Assembly: GCF_001187865.1 (NCBI RefSeq)
Contig: NZ_LGIT01000009.1
Coordinates: forward strand, 1,240,001-1,304,000
From: Klebsiella sp. RIT-PI-d
GTDB lineage: Bacteria > Pseudomonadota > Gammaproteobacteria > Enterobacterales > Enterobacteriaceae
Direction of reading: 5' to 3'
DNA: 64,000 nt
Below are positions 9,159 through 21,313 of this stretch, piece after piece; position 1 is the first letter of the stretch; every line of letters starts with the position of its first letter. A model generated the notes under the pieces. That model had not been told where the DNA came from and searched no databases. It saw only the letters and a program-made list of their open reading frames with translations. The translations under genes and the position numbers were made by a program.

Positions 9159-9417
9159 ATTGCTGGCGCTCGCCGCCGAGAAAATAAATCCCGAGCGGAA
9201 TCGACAGCAAAATGGTGAAGACCAGACTGTAAACGCAAATCATCGCCGACTGAATAACAAACATGGACGGCGTCCAGTTAGCCAGCGGGATATTATATTG
9301 CTGGATCACACCCACAATAGTCGCACGGCCTACCACCGCTAAAGCAGTGATAAAAACCAGCACAACGCCTGCAATAAATTTTTTACCGTTACGGCTTTTC
9401 AGTTTTGCCATTAACAT
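9157..9417 (-). CDS. ynaJ: YnaJ, DUF2534 small inner-membrane protein
   Basis: An 86-residue protein with two hydrophobic segments (about residues 12-34 and 50-76) ending GIYFLGGERQQ. It corresponds to E. coli YnaJ (85 residues). Function is not established. The start MLMAKLKSRNGKKF at 9417 was chosen by similarity; a longer frame upstream (to 9471) has no support. In E. coli it also neighbours uspE. Confidence 0.9.
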   Translation of the reverse strand: MLMAKLKSRNGKKFIAGVVLVFITALAVVGRATIVGVIQQYNIPLANWTPSMFVIQSAMICVYSLVFTILLSIPLGIYFLGGERQQ

Positions 9418-9483
9418 GCTCTGTTTTCCTGTATTGATAACAATCCCACCACCTGGCATCAACAATAACATGCCAGCCGCTTA

Positions 9484-9509
9484 TAAAAAAACCGCTCCGG
9501 GGAGCGGTT
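9484..9509 (-). terminator. Terminator downstream of pntB
   Basis: Read on the minus strand: stem AACCGCTCC / GGAGCGGTT, then a T run. It follows the pntB stop by about 20 bases. Confidence 0.88.
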
Positions 9510-9528
9510 TACAGTATTGATGGTGAAA

Positions 9529-10920
<1,392 letters not shown>

Positions 10921-10927
10921 TTACCCC

Positions 10928-12975
<2,048 letters not shown>

Positions 12976-13920
12976 ATGAAGCTTAAGAACACACTCCTGG
13001 CATCCGCACTCCTGTCTGCCACCGCCCTGTCGGCACAGGCAGCAACAGAATTAACGCCGGAGCAAGCAGCCGCGCTAAAGCCTTACGATCGCGTCGTGGT
13101 GACCGGTCGTTTTAACGCTATTAGCGATGCGGTAAATGCCGTTTCACGTCGCGCGGACAAAATGGGCGCAGCCTCGTTTTATATTCAGGATACTGCTGAT
13201 GCCAATAACAGCGGTAACTGGCGCGTGGTGGCGGATGTCTATAAAGAAAATGCTGTACAGGCAGATAAGCCGCAGAATCGCGTTATTAACGGTGTAATGG
13301 AGTTGCCAAAAGATCAGGCCATTGAACTGGAACCTTTCGATACCGTCACTATTCAGGGATTCTTCCGCAGCCAGCCTGAAGTTAACAACGCCATTACTAA
13401 AGCCGCACGACAGAAAGATGCAGCATCATTCTACATCGTGCGTCAGGTCGATACTAACCAGGGTGGTAACCAGCGCATCACGGCGTTTATCTATAAAGCC
13501 GATGCGAAAAAACGCGTACTGCAGAGTCCAGATGCTATCCCGGCAGATTCCGATGCCGGACGCGCTGCGCTGGCTAAAGGCGGTGAAGAAGCGAAAAAAG
13601 TTGAGATCCCAGGCGTTGCGACCAGCGCAGCACCAAGTGCTGAAATTGGGCGATTCTTTGAAACCCAGTCATCAAAAGGCGGACGTTACACTGTCACGCT
13701 CCCCGACGGCAAGAAAGTTGAAGAAGTGAACAAAATCACAGCCGCGCAGATGGTGCCGTTTGACAGTGTTAAATTCACCGGTAACTACGGCAACATGACG
13801 GAAGTGTCATACCAGGTTGCCAAACGTGCAGCGAAGAAAGGCGCGAAGTACTATCACATTACCCGTCAGTGGCAGGAGCGCGGAGGCAACGTTACTATCA
13901 GTGCGGATTTGTACAAATAA
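12976..13920 (+). CDS. ydgH: YdgH, periplasmic triple DUF1471 protein
   Basis: Secreted protein of 314 residues with a signal peptide ending at SAQA (residue 22). Three DUF1471/YhcN-like domains follow, each with a PFD or PYD-V-V/T-GxF element and an ASFYI or KYYHI strand: about residues 32-90, 115-175 and 255-314. The same architecture and length are seen in E. coli YdgH. DUF1471 proteins are implicated in stress responses and biofilm formation; the molecular role is unknown. A terminator follows at 13930. Confidence 0.95.
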   Translation: MKLKNTLLASALLSATALSAQAATELTPEQAAALKPYDRVVVTGRFNAISDAVNAVSRRADKMGAASFYIQDTADANNSGNWRVVADVYKENAVQADKPQNRVINGVMELPKDQAIELEPFDTVTIQGFFRSQPEVNNAITKAARQKDAASFYIVRQVDTNQGGNQRITAFIYKADAKKRVLQSPDAIPADSDAGRAALAKGGEEAKKVEIPGVATSAAPSAEIGRFFETQSSKGGRYTVTLPDGKKVEEVNKITAAQMVPFDSVKFTGNYGNMTEVSYQVAKRAAKKGAKYYHITRQWQERGGNVTISADLYK

Positions 13921-13929
13921 TTCCGTTTT

Positions 13930-13954
13930 CGGGCCTGATATCAGGCCCGGTTTT
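13930..13954 (+). terminator. Terminator of ydgH
   Basis: Palindromic stem CGGGCCTGA / TCAGGCCCG followed by GTTTT. Confidence 0.75.
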
Positions 13955-14118
13955 CAGACCGCTCCGTTTTTTCCACGATATTGTCTGTATTCCCCCCTTA
14001 CATATTGCATCTCACTATCACACTTCGTACAATCCCGCGCCTCAGAGCGATCGACCATTTTTATGCGTTTTAACATAATAAATATTCGCACAATTCCTCT
14101 TTTTGCCACAGGATGCCC

Positions 14119-15501
14119 ATGCAAAAGAAACTTGGCCTTAGTGCATTAACTGCACTTGTTTTAAGCTCCATGTTGGGCGCAGGGGTGTTTAGCCTGCCGC
14201 AGAATATGGCCCAGGTTGCTGGTCCGATGGCACTTATCATTGGCTGGGCGATTACCGGTGTGGGTATCCTGCTGCTGGCCTTTGCAATGCTGTTACTGAC
14301 CCGGCTGCGTCCGGATCTGGATGGTGGCATTTTTACCTATGCTCGCGAAGGGTTTGGCGAACTAATCGGCTTTTGCTCTGCCTGGGGTTACTGGCTGTGC
14401 GCGGTGATCGCCAATGTCTCTTATCTGGTTATCGTCTTTTCCGCCCTCAGCTTTTTTACTGATACACCCGAACTGCGTATCTTTGGCGATGGAAATACCT
14501 GGCAATCTATCGTCGGATCCTCGGTACTGCTGTGGATTGTCCATGCGCTGGTTCTGCGTGGGGTACAAACTGCCGCCGGCATAAACCTGGCGGCCACCCT
14601 CGCTAAACTGCTGCCGCTGGGGCTGTTTATTGTGCTGGCAGGCCTCGCCTTTAGTCTTGACACCTTTACGCTGGATTTCAGCGGAGTCGATTTATCGATG
14701 CCGGTTTGGGAGCAGGTAAAAGGCACAATGTTAATCACCCTTTGGGTATTTATTGGGGTTGAAGGCGCGGTGGTGGTGTCTGCCCGGGCGCAAAATAAGC
14801 GGGATGTTGGACGCGCCACGCTCATGGCCGTGCTGGCGGCGTTGAGCGTATACCTTCTGGTCACCATGCTATCGCTGGGGGTCGTTCCACGCCCGGAACT
14901 GGCTGAAATGCGCAACCCATCGATGGCCGGGATCATGGTTAATATGATGGGCTCCTGGGGCGAGGTGATTATCGCCACCGGCTTAATCATCTCCGTCTGC
15001 GGGGCTTATCTTAGCTGGACCATCATGGCGGCAGAAGTGCCGCTGGTCGCTGCGACCTATAAAGCGTTCCCGCGCGTTTTCGCCAGACAAAATAAAAACA
15101 ATGCGCCCTCGGCGTCTTTGTGGCTGACCAACATAAGCGTGCAGGCCTGTTTGCTGCTTATCTGGATCACACATGCAGATTACAGCACGCTGCTGAATAT
15201 CGCCTCAGAAATGATCCTGGTTCCCTATTTTCTGGTCGGGGCCTTTCTGGTCAAGATCGCCACGCGTCCGCTTCATCAGGCGACAGGTATCGGAGCCTGT
15301 ATTTATGGCTTATGGTTATTGTATGCCTCCGGCCCGATGCACCTACTGTTATCAGTGGTGCTCTATGCGCCCGGCCTGTTCGTTTTTATTTATGCCCGCC
15401 GTACGCATCAGCATGAGCGCAGGTTATGTGCAGGTGAAAAGGTCCTGATTGTGTTTTTACTGGTTGCCGCTGTTCCGGCAACCTGGATGCTGATGAGGTA
15501 G
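14119..15501 (+). CDS. ydgI: YdgI/ArcD-type basic amino acid antiporter
   Basis: APC-superfamily inner-membrane protein of 460 residues with about 12 membrane segments. The first contains SSMLGAGVFSLPQNMA, the unwound substrate-binding helix typical of the arginine/ornithine antiporters ArcD and LysP-like carriers. E. coli YdgI is also 460 residues and is annotated as a putative arginine/ornithine antiporter. The start MQKKLGLSAL at 14119 has CAGGA at good spacing; an ATG six bases earlier is possible. folM follows after 37 bases. Confidence 0.92.
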   Translation: MQKKLGLSALTALVLSSMLGAGVFSLPQNMAQVAGPMALIIGWAITGVGILLLAFAMLLLTRLRPDLDGGIFTYAREGFGELIGFCSAWGYWLCAVIANVSYLVIVFSALSFFTDTPELRIFGDGNTWQSIVGSSVLLWIVHALVLRGVQTAAGINLAATLAKLLPLGLFIVLAGLAFSLDTFTLDFSGVDLSMPVWEQVKGTMLITLWVFIGVEGAVVVSARAQNKRDVGRATLMAVLAALSVYLLVTMLSLGVVPRPELAEMRNPSMAGIMVNMMGSWGEVIIATGLIISVCGAYLSWTIMAAEVPLVAATYKAFPRVFARQNKNNAPSASLWLTNISVQACLLLIWITHADYSTLLNIASEMILVPYFLVGAFLVKIATRPLHQATGIGACIYGLWLLYASGPMHLLLSVVLYAPGLFVFIYARRTHQHERRLCAGEKVLIVFLLVAAVPATWMLMR

Positions 15502-15538
15502 AACGCTGCCCCATCGCAAATCACTTAAGGAGATAACG

Positions 15539-16258
15539 ATGGGAAGTCAGCCACGACCTATTTTAATTACTGGAGGAGGCCGCCGCATCGGCCTCGCTCT
15601 TGCCCACCATTTCCTCAATCACTTTCAGCCGGTTATTGTGAGTTATCGTACGCGTCACAGTGCAATAGATGGCCTGGAAAAAGCCGGTGCAATTTGTATT
15701 CAGGCTGACTTTTGCCACGATGAGGGGATACTTGCCTTTGCCGAAGAAGTCAAAACCCACACCGACGCCTTACGGGCCATTATTCATAATGCCAGCGCGT
15801 GGATAGCGGAAAAACCCGGCACGCCGCTTACTGAGGTGTTATCCGCGATGCTGCATGTTCATGTACATGCCCCCTACCTGCTTAATCATGCTCTGGAAAG
15901 TCTTCTGCGCGGACGCGGTCACGCAGCCAGCGACATTATTCATTTTACTGACTATGTAGTTGAGAAAGGCAGCGATAAGCATATCGCCTATGCCGCCAGT
16001 AAAGCCGCACTGGATAATATGACCCGCTCGTTTGCGCGCAAGCTGGCTCCGGAGGTCAAAGTGAATGCGATTGCGCCCTCGTTGATTTTGTTCAATGACA
16101 ATGACGATCCGGATCACCGCCAGCAGATCCTGAATAAGTCACTGATGAAAATCGCGGCCGGAGAAAAAGAAATTATTGATTTGGTCAATTATCTGCTGGT
16201 GAGTTGCTACGTCACCGGCCGCAGTTTTGGTGTTGATGGCGGTCGACCGCTGCGTTAA
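15539..16258 (+). CDS. folM: FolM, dihydromonapterin reductase
   Basis: Short-chain dehydrogenase/reductase of 239 residues that reduces dihydromonapterin to tetrahydromonapterin, with weak dihydrofolate reductase activity. The cofactor motif GGGRRIG (about residues 12-18; the Arg pair suits NADPH) and the catalytic YAASK (about residues 150-154) are visible, and VTGRSFGVDGG closes the fold. TAAGGAGATAACG gives a strong RBS. It is probably cotranscribed with ydgI. Its stop overlaps that of convergent ydgC by three bases. Confidence 0.95.
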   Translation: MGSQPRPILITGGGRRIGLALAHHFLNHFQPVIVSYRTRHSAIDGLEKAGAICIQADFCHDEGILAFAEEVKTHTDALRAIIHNASAWIAEKPGTPLTEVLSAMLHVHVHAPYLLNHALESLLRGRGHAASDIIHFTDYVVEKGSDKHIAYAASKAALDNMTRSFARKLAPEVKVNAIAPSLILFNDNDDPDHRQQILNKSLMKIAAGEKEIIDLVNYLLVSCYVTGRSFGVDGGRPLR

Positions 16259-16590
16259 TGAACGCGGCTCCAGACCAAAATCAGTATCCAGGCGCTAAGA
16301 CTCCAGCACAGGACTGCGCCGCCGAGCGCCAGCGGAAGGCGCATGAAGGCGATGAAGTACCAGAGTGATAAGAGATAAAGAAAATAGGGAATAATTGACC
16401 ACATGCCAAAGACAAGGGTGGTTCTCAACGCCTCAACACCGCGCTCACTCGCCACAATATAATGCGCGATCAGCGCAAATGTCGGAAATAAAGGGATCAG
16501 TCCGGCAATATAATAATTTTTGGTTTTGGCCAGCACGCTAATGAGTATTACCACCAGCGCACCCAGTACGGCCTTGAGCAGCAGCGCCAT
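16255..16590 (-). CDS. ydgC: YdgC, GlpM-family membrane protein
   Basis: Small inner-membrane protein of 111 residues with four hydrophobic segments. It matches the GlpM family (named from an alginate-related Pseudomonas gene) and E. coli YdgC, also 111 residues. Function is unresolved. It is convergent with folM, overlapping at the stop codons, and divergent from rstA, sharing about 126 bases of upstream sequence with it. Confidence 0.92.
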   Translation of the reverse strand: MALLLKAVLGALVVILISVLAKTKNYYIAGLIPLFPTFALIAHYIVASERGVEALRTTLVFGMWSIIPYFLYLLSLWYFIAFMRLPLALGGAVLCWSLSAWILILVWSRVH

Positions 16591-16644
16591 TCCTTTGCCT
16601 TTAACAGATAGCTAACAATTCCCGCAGCATAGCGGAAATGGTCC

Positions 16645-16661
16645 TGTTTATGAACGATTAA
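16645..16661 (+). promoter_or_regulatory. PhoP-like box upstream of rstA
   Basis: TGTTTATGAACGATTAA fits the direct-repeat PhoP box (T/G)GTTTA-N5-(T/G)GTTTA with a degenerate second half. rstA is a known PhoP-activated gene in E. coli. I could not place a convincing -10 at the usual 12-base distance, so confidence is moderate. Confidence 0.45.
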
Positions 16662-16716
16662 TGGAAGCTTTTACGCAGGCAGTGTATGTTGACGTTTTTT
16701 GTATCGTATCAAACAT

Positions 16717-17433
16717 ATGAATAAAATTGTTTTTGTCGAAGATGATCCCGAAGTCGGTTCGCTTATAACCGCGTGGCTCACAAAACATGACTTTGATGTT
16801 GTGCTTGAAACGCGCGGCGATCGGGCCGAAGAGACGATATTGCAGCAAGCGCCGGACCTGGTGCTACTGGATATCATGCTGCCAGGTAAAGACGGTATGA
16901 CGATCTGTCGCGATTTACGCAGCCGCTGGCAAGGCCCCATCGTGCTTTTAACCTCCCTTGACAGCGATATGAATCACATCCTGTCGCTGGAACTGGGGGC
17001 CAACGATTATATTCTTAAAACAACGCCACCTGCCGTATTATTGGCTCGCCTGCATCTGCACCTGCGCCAGCATCTGACCCGGACACCCGGTTCGGGCATG
17101 ACCGCCCTCACCCCACATAAAGCGATTCGCTTTGGTACCCTGGCTATCGATCCGGTCAACCGTCAGGTTTTACTCGGCGGCGATAATATTGTGCTCTCAA
17201 CGGCTGATTTTGATTTATTGTGGGAGTTAGCCACCCACGCCGGACAGATCATGGACCGCGATGCGCTGCTTAAAAATCTGCGCGGGGTTAGCTATGACGG
17301 TATGGATCGCAGTGTTGATGTTGCCATTTCCCGGCTGCGGAAAAAACTTCGCGACAGCGCTACCGAACCTTATCGTATTAAAACTGTGCGTAATAAAGGC
17401 TATTTATTCGCCCCGCACGCCTGGGACAATTGA
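16717..17433 (+). CDS. rstA: RstA, OmpR-family response regulator
   Basis: Response regulator of 238 residues. Its receiver domain has acidic residues E8, D9 and D10, phospho-acceptor D52 (LLDIMLPG) and the KTTPP lysine near 102. A C-terminal winged helix (about 135-235) binds DNA. In E. coli RstA acts downstream of PhoP and controls asr, csgD and the adjacent tus region; an RstA-like box is present upstream of asr in this window. The start at 16717 (MNKIVFVEDD) agrees with the family. rstB follows after 28 bases. Confidence 0.97.
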   Translation: MNKIVFVEDDPEVGSLITAWLTKHDFDVVLETRGDRAEETILQQAPDLVLLDIMLPGKDGMTICRDLRSRWQGPIVLLTSLDSDMNHILSLELGANDYILKTTPPAVLLARLHLHLRQHLTRTPGSGMTALTPHKAIRFGTLAIDPVNRQVLLGGDNIVLSTADFDLLWELATHAGQIMDRDALLKNLRGVSYDGMDRSVDVAISRLRKKLRDSATEPYRIKTVRNKGYLFAPHAWDN

Positions 17434-17461
17434 GCCATCGCCGTCTGGATAACGTAATGCT

Positions 17462-18763
17462 ATGAAAAAGCTTTTCGTGCAGTTTTACCTGCTGCTGTTC
17501 GTCTGTTTTCTGGTAATGACAATGCTGGTTGGGCTGGTCTATAAATTCACCGCCGAGCGAGCCGGGCGCCAGTCGCTGGACGATCTGATGAAAAGCTCAC
17601 TCTATTTGATGCGCAGTGAACTGCGTGAAATTCCGCCTCATGCGTGGAATAAAACCCTTAAGCGGCTGGATCTCAATTTGTCATTTGATTTGCGCATTGA
17701 GCCGTTAAGTAAATTTGAGCTTAACGCCAGCGATATGAAACACCTGCACGCGGGTGATATTGTGGCGCTCGACGACCAATACACCTTTGTGCAGCGTATT
17801 CCACGTAGTCACTATGTGCTGGCGGTCGGCCCAATACCCTATCTCTATTTTATGCATCAGATGCGAATACTGGATGTGGTCCTGATAGCGTTTATCGCCA
17901 TCTCGCTGGCATTTCCGGTGTTCATCTGGATGCGACCTCACTGGCAGGATATGCTGCGGCTTGAATCGGCCGCGCAGCGACTGGGTGAAGGACATCTGGA
18001 CGAGCGTATTCATTTTGACAGTATGTCCAGCTTTGAACGACTGGGGATCGCGTTTAACCAGATGGCTGACAATATCAATGCTCTGATTGCCAGCAAAAAA
18101 CGGCTTATTGATGGCATAGCGCATGAGTTGCGCACGCCTCTGGTCCGCCTGCGTTATCGCCTCGAAATGAGTGAGGGTCTGGCCCCCCAGGAACTACTGG
18201 CGCTTAACCGCGATATTGAACAACTCGAAGCGCTTATCGAAGAGCTGTTAACCTACGCCCGTCTGGATCGACCGCAAACCACCCTCACCCTGACGACGCC
18301 GGATTTGCCGGCGTGGGTAGCGGCTCATATTGATGATGTGCAATCTGTGAATCCGCAGCGGCAAATCGTGGTCGACACACTCACTCAGGGAGACTATGGT
18401 GCTCTGGACATGCGGTTGATGGAGCGGGTTTTAGATAATCTGCTCAATAACGCCTTACGCTATAGCCAGCAGCAGATTGTGGTGAGTCTGGAGCGTGAGG
18501 GCAGCCGCGCCTGGCTGCGTGTGGATGACGATGGTCAGGGTATTGCGGAGAGTGAACGCCAGCGCGTTTTCGAGCCGTTTGTTCGCCTCGATCCCAGCCG
18601 GGATCGCGCCACCGGCGGCTGTGGGCTGGGTCTGGCCATTGTCTCGTCAATTGCTCAGGCAATGGCCGGCGAGGTTGTCTGTGAGGCCAGCCCGGCAGGT
18701 GGCGCACGCTTTAGTTTTAGCTGGCCTCTTTGGCATAACGTTAACCTTCCTGTTTCTGCCTGA
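17462..18763 (+). CDS. rstB: RstB, sensor histidine kinase
   Basis: Inner-membrane kinase of 433 residues, the same length as E. coli RstB. TM1 spans about residues 8-28 and TM2 about 136-156, flanking a periplasmic domain of about 105 residues. A HAMP region (about 157-210) is followed by the phospho-acceptor His221 in IAHELRTPLVRLR. ATP-binding boxes are DNLLNNALRYS, DDDGQGI and GLGLAIV. It is the partner of RstA in an operon. Its signal is tied to low Mg2+ and acid through PhoPQ and related inputs. Confidence 0.96.
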   Translation: MKKLFVQFYLLLFVCFLVMTMLVGLVYKFTAERAGRQSLDDLMKSSLYLMRSELREIPPHAWNKTLKRLDLNLSFDLRIEPLSKFELNASDMKHLHAGDIVALDDQYTFVQRIPRSHYVLAVGPIPYLYFMHQMRILDVVLIAFIAISLAFPVFIWMRPHWQDMLRLESAAQRLGEGHLDERIHFDSMSSFERLGIAFNQMADNINALIASKKRLIDGIAHELRTPLVRLRYRLEMSEGLAPQELLALNRDIEQLEALIEELLTYARLDRPQTTLTLTTPDLPAWVAAHIDDVQSVNPQRQIVVDTLTQGDYGALDMRLMERVLDNLLNNALRYSQQQIVVSLEREGSRAWLRVDDDGQGIAESERQRVFEPFVRLDPSRDRATGGCGLGLAIVSSIAQAMAGEVVCEASPAGGARFSFSWPLWHNVNLPVSA

Positions 18764-18805
18764 AAAAGTTGTACTGTAGCCAGAGTTTGCGTAAAGTTAT
18801 CAAAC

Positions 18806-18828
18806 TTAGAGTATGTTGTAACTAATGG
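18806..18828 (+). promoter_or_regulatory. Ter site (replication terminator) at the tus promoter
   Basis: Contains the 15-base core GTATGTTGTAACTAA (18811-18825), which is identical to the core of E. coli TerB, immediately upstream of tus. Tus binding here would both block forks in one direction and repress tus. The last core base is the A of an in-frame ATG (18825), so the site reaches into the translation-start region. It places the window in the replication fork trap. Confidence 0.88.
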
Positions 18829-18836
18829 GGAAATTT

Positions 18837-19769
18837 ATGGCCAGTTATGATGTGGTGGAGCGTTTAACCTCTACGTTTCGCGAGCTTGAACATGAACTGG
18901 CCGCACTGCGGGCCGATCTCAGCGACTGCCGTCTGCTGGCAGGTCGGGTATTTGAACTGCCCGAAATTAAAAAGCAGGATGAGCATTCGCCGCTAAACCG
19001 TATCCGGGTGTTGCAGCACGTAGGAAAAGCGGCATTCGCCCAGGCGCTGGCACATTTTAGTCACCTGTTCATCCAGCAGCAGTCCGAGGTGCGCAGTAGT
19101 AAAGCGGCTGTACGTCTTCCGGGTGTGATTTGTCTTCAGGTCATGGCGGCACAGCAAGAAGCGATTGCGACACGTGTGACCGTAATTAATACGCTTAAAT
19201 CGACATTCGAAAACATAGTGACCGTTGAGTCCGGCCTGCCCTCAACGGCGCGTTTCGAGTGGGTCCATCGTTATCTTCCGGGTCTGATTACGTTAAATGC
19301 TTACCGAAGTATTACCCTATTAAATAATCCCGGTACGCTGCGTTTTGGCTGGGCAAATAAGCACATTATTAAAAATTTGACGCGTAATGATGTGCTGGAG
19401 CAGCTTGAGAAAAGCCTGAAGTCGCCACGTGCCGTCGCCCCGTGGACGCGGGAGCAGTGGCAGGCGCGGCTGGAACGTGAGTATCAGGATGTTGCGGCCC
19501 TGCCCGAGCAGGCAAAACTTAAAATCAAACGGCCGGTTAAGGTGCAGCCCATCGCCCGGGTCTGGTATCCCGGCCAGCAAAAACAGGTCCAGCACGCCTG
19601 TCCTGGCCCGATTATCGCGCTGATCTCCGGCACGGGCGGCGTCAGCGTGCCGGATATTGGCGAGCTACTGGATTATGATGCGGCAAACGTACAGCATCGC
19701 TATAAGCCACAGGCGCAGTCATTAACGCCAATTATTCCCCGACTGCACCTGTACGTGGCTAACGACTAG
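18837..19769 (+). CDS. tus: Tus, replication terminator protein
   Basis: Monomeric DNA-binding protein that binds Ter sites and stops DnaB helicase in one orientation. It has 310 residues from the chosen start [10 protein letters not shown], compared with 309 in E. coli. Well-conserved segments include [33 protein letters not shown] and [17 protein letters not shown], which contribute to DNA contacts. An alternative ATG at 18825 would add four residues. It follows rstB by about 60 bases. Its 3' end overlaps the convergent fumC by 11 bases. Confidence 0.96.
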   Translation: MASYDVVERLTSTFRELEHELAALRADLSDCRLLAGRVFELPEIKKQDEHSPLNRIRVLQHVGKAAFAQALAHFSHLFIQQQSEVRSSKAAVRLPGVICLQVMAAQQEAIATRVTVINTLKSTFENIVTVESGLPSTARFEWVHRYLPGLITLNAYRSITLLNNPGTLRFGWANKHIIKNLTRNDVLEQLEKSLKSPRAVAPWTREQWQARLEREYQDVAALPEQAKLKIKRPVKVQPIARVWYPGQQKQVQHACPGPIIALISGTGGVSVPDIGELLDYDAANVQHRYKPQAQSLTPIIPRLHLYVAND

Positions 19770-21162
19770 CAGGCAAGCTGCCGACCATCTCTTGCGGCTG
19801 CACCCAGCGCTCAAACTCATCTTCAGTGAGATAGCCGAGTTTAAGCGCTGAAGCTTTCAGCGTCAGACCTTCTTTATGCGCTTTTTTGGCGATTTCTGCC
19901 GCTTTATCGTAGCCAATATGGGTATTCAGCGCAGTCACCAGCATCAATGAATCATTGAGTAATTGTGCGATGCGCTCACGGTTTGGTTCGATACCGATAG
20001 CGCAGTGCTCGTTAAAACTCTCCATGCCGTCAGCCAGCAGGCGCACTGACTGCATAAAATTATGGATAATCATGGGCCGATAAACATTGAGTTCGAAATT
20101 GCCCGATCCGCCGCCCAGATTGATCGCTACATCATTGCCCATCACCTGGCAGCACAACATGGTCATTGCTTCACATTGGGTCGGATTCACCTTGCCCGGC
20201 ATGATGGATGAGCCAGGTTCGTTTTCCGGAATAGACAATTCGCCGATCCCACAACGGGGGCCAGATGCCAGCCAGCGAACATCGTTGGCGATTTTCATCA
20301 GTGAGGCGGCCAGCCCTTTAAGCGTTCCATGAGCATGAACCAGCGCATCACAGGTTGCCAGCGCCTCAAACTTATTTGGCGCAGTCACAAATGCCTGACC
20401 GGTTAGTGATGCCAGCTCCTGAGCCACACGTTCAGCATATTCAGGATGCGTATTCAGCCCGGTACCCACAGCCGTACCGCCCAGCGCCAGTTCGCTTAAG
20501 TGCGGTAAACTCTGTTCCAGATGGCGAAGATTATGCTCAAGCATGGCTACCCAGCCGGAAATTTCCTGCCCCAGCGTCAGCGGTGTGGCATCCTGTAAAT
20601 GGGTACGACCAATTTTAACGATATCGCGGAAGGCGGCTGATTTAGCGGTCAACGTATTTTTAAGCACTGCGATCTGCGGAATAAGCTCTTCCTTAATTGC
20701 AATAATTCCCGCGACATGCATAGCCGTTGGGAAAACATCGTTTGAACTTTGGCTTTTATTGACATCATCATTAGGGTGAACCTTACGCTCCATACCCCGC
20801 ACGCCGCCCAGCAGTTCGCTGGCGCGATTTGCCAGAACCTCATTCATGTTCATATTACTTTGCGTGCCGGAGCCGGTCTGCCAGATAGCTAGCGGAAACT
20901 CCTGAGAATGTTTTCCAGCCAGCACCTCATCCGCAGCGGCAATAATCGCGGAGGCCGTTTCCGCGCCCAGCAGACCGAGATCCTGATTCACCTTCGCGGC
21001 GGCGCGCTTGGTCAGCGCCAGAGCATGGATCAGCGAGACCGGCATTTTTTCAGTTGAAATACGAAAATGCTCCAGCGATCGCTGGGTTTGTGCTCCCCAC
21101 AATTTATCTGTCGGGACATCAATCGCCCCCATTGAATCTTTTTCACTGCGATGCGTTGTCAT
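19759..21162 (-). CDS. fumC: FumC, class II fumarase
   Basis: Iron-independent, heat-stable fumarate hydratase of the TCA cycle with 467 residues, the same as E. coli FumC. The superfamily signature [11 protein letters not shown] lies near residues 317-327, and active-site segments [10 protein letters not shown] and [16 protein letters not shown] are present. In E. coli it is induced by SoxS under superoxide and iron limitation, replacing the [4Fe-4S] fumarase A. Start [12 protein letters not shown] at 21162. It lies downstream of fumA, same strand, separated by about 150 bases. Confidence 0.97.
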   Translation of the reverse strand: MTTHRSEKDSMGAIDVPTDKLWGAQTQRSLEHFRISTEKMPVSLIHALALTKRAAAKVNQDLGLLGAETASAIIAAADEVLAGKHSQEFPLAIWQTGSGTQSNMNMNEVLANRASELLGGVRGMERKVHPNDDVNKSQSSNDVFPTAMHVAGIIAIKEELIPQIAVLKNTLTAKSAAFRDIVKIGRTHLQDATPLTLGQEISGWVAMLEHNLRHLEQSLPHLSELALGGTAVGTGLNTHPEYAERVAQELASLTGQAFVTAPNKFEALATCDALVHAHGTLKGLAASLMKIANDVRWLASGPRCGIGELSIPENEPGSSIMPGKVNPTQCEAMTMLCCQVMGNDVAINLGGGSGNFELNVYRPMIIHNFMQSVRLLADGMESFNEHCAIGIEPNRERIAQLLNDSLMLVTALNTHIGYDKAAEIAKKAHKEGLTLKASALKLGYLTEDEFERWVQPQEMVGSLPASR

Positions 21163-21313
21163 GACGGATTCCTTATATAAAAAATGGACGTGTCGACATT
21201 GCTCACCGGCGACCAGGTAAAGTATCGGGTATTTTTGCTTACTCACTTAATGCTTCGTGCGCTTAAGATTAATTTCCCGGCAGAGCGCGCTGCCGGGAAC
21301 AGGATAAGAAAGG

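Noticed and set aside
14421-14990. 189-codon minus-strand ORF within ydgI
   Set aside because: Composition is that of an antisense shadow, and the sense frame is a conserved 12-helix transporter.
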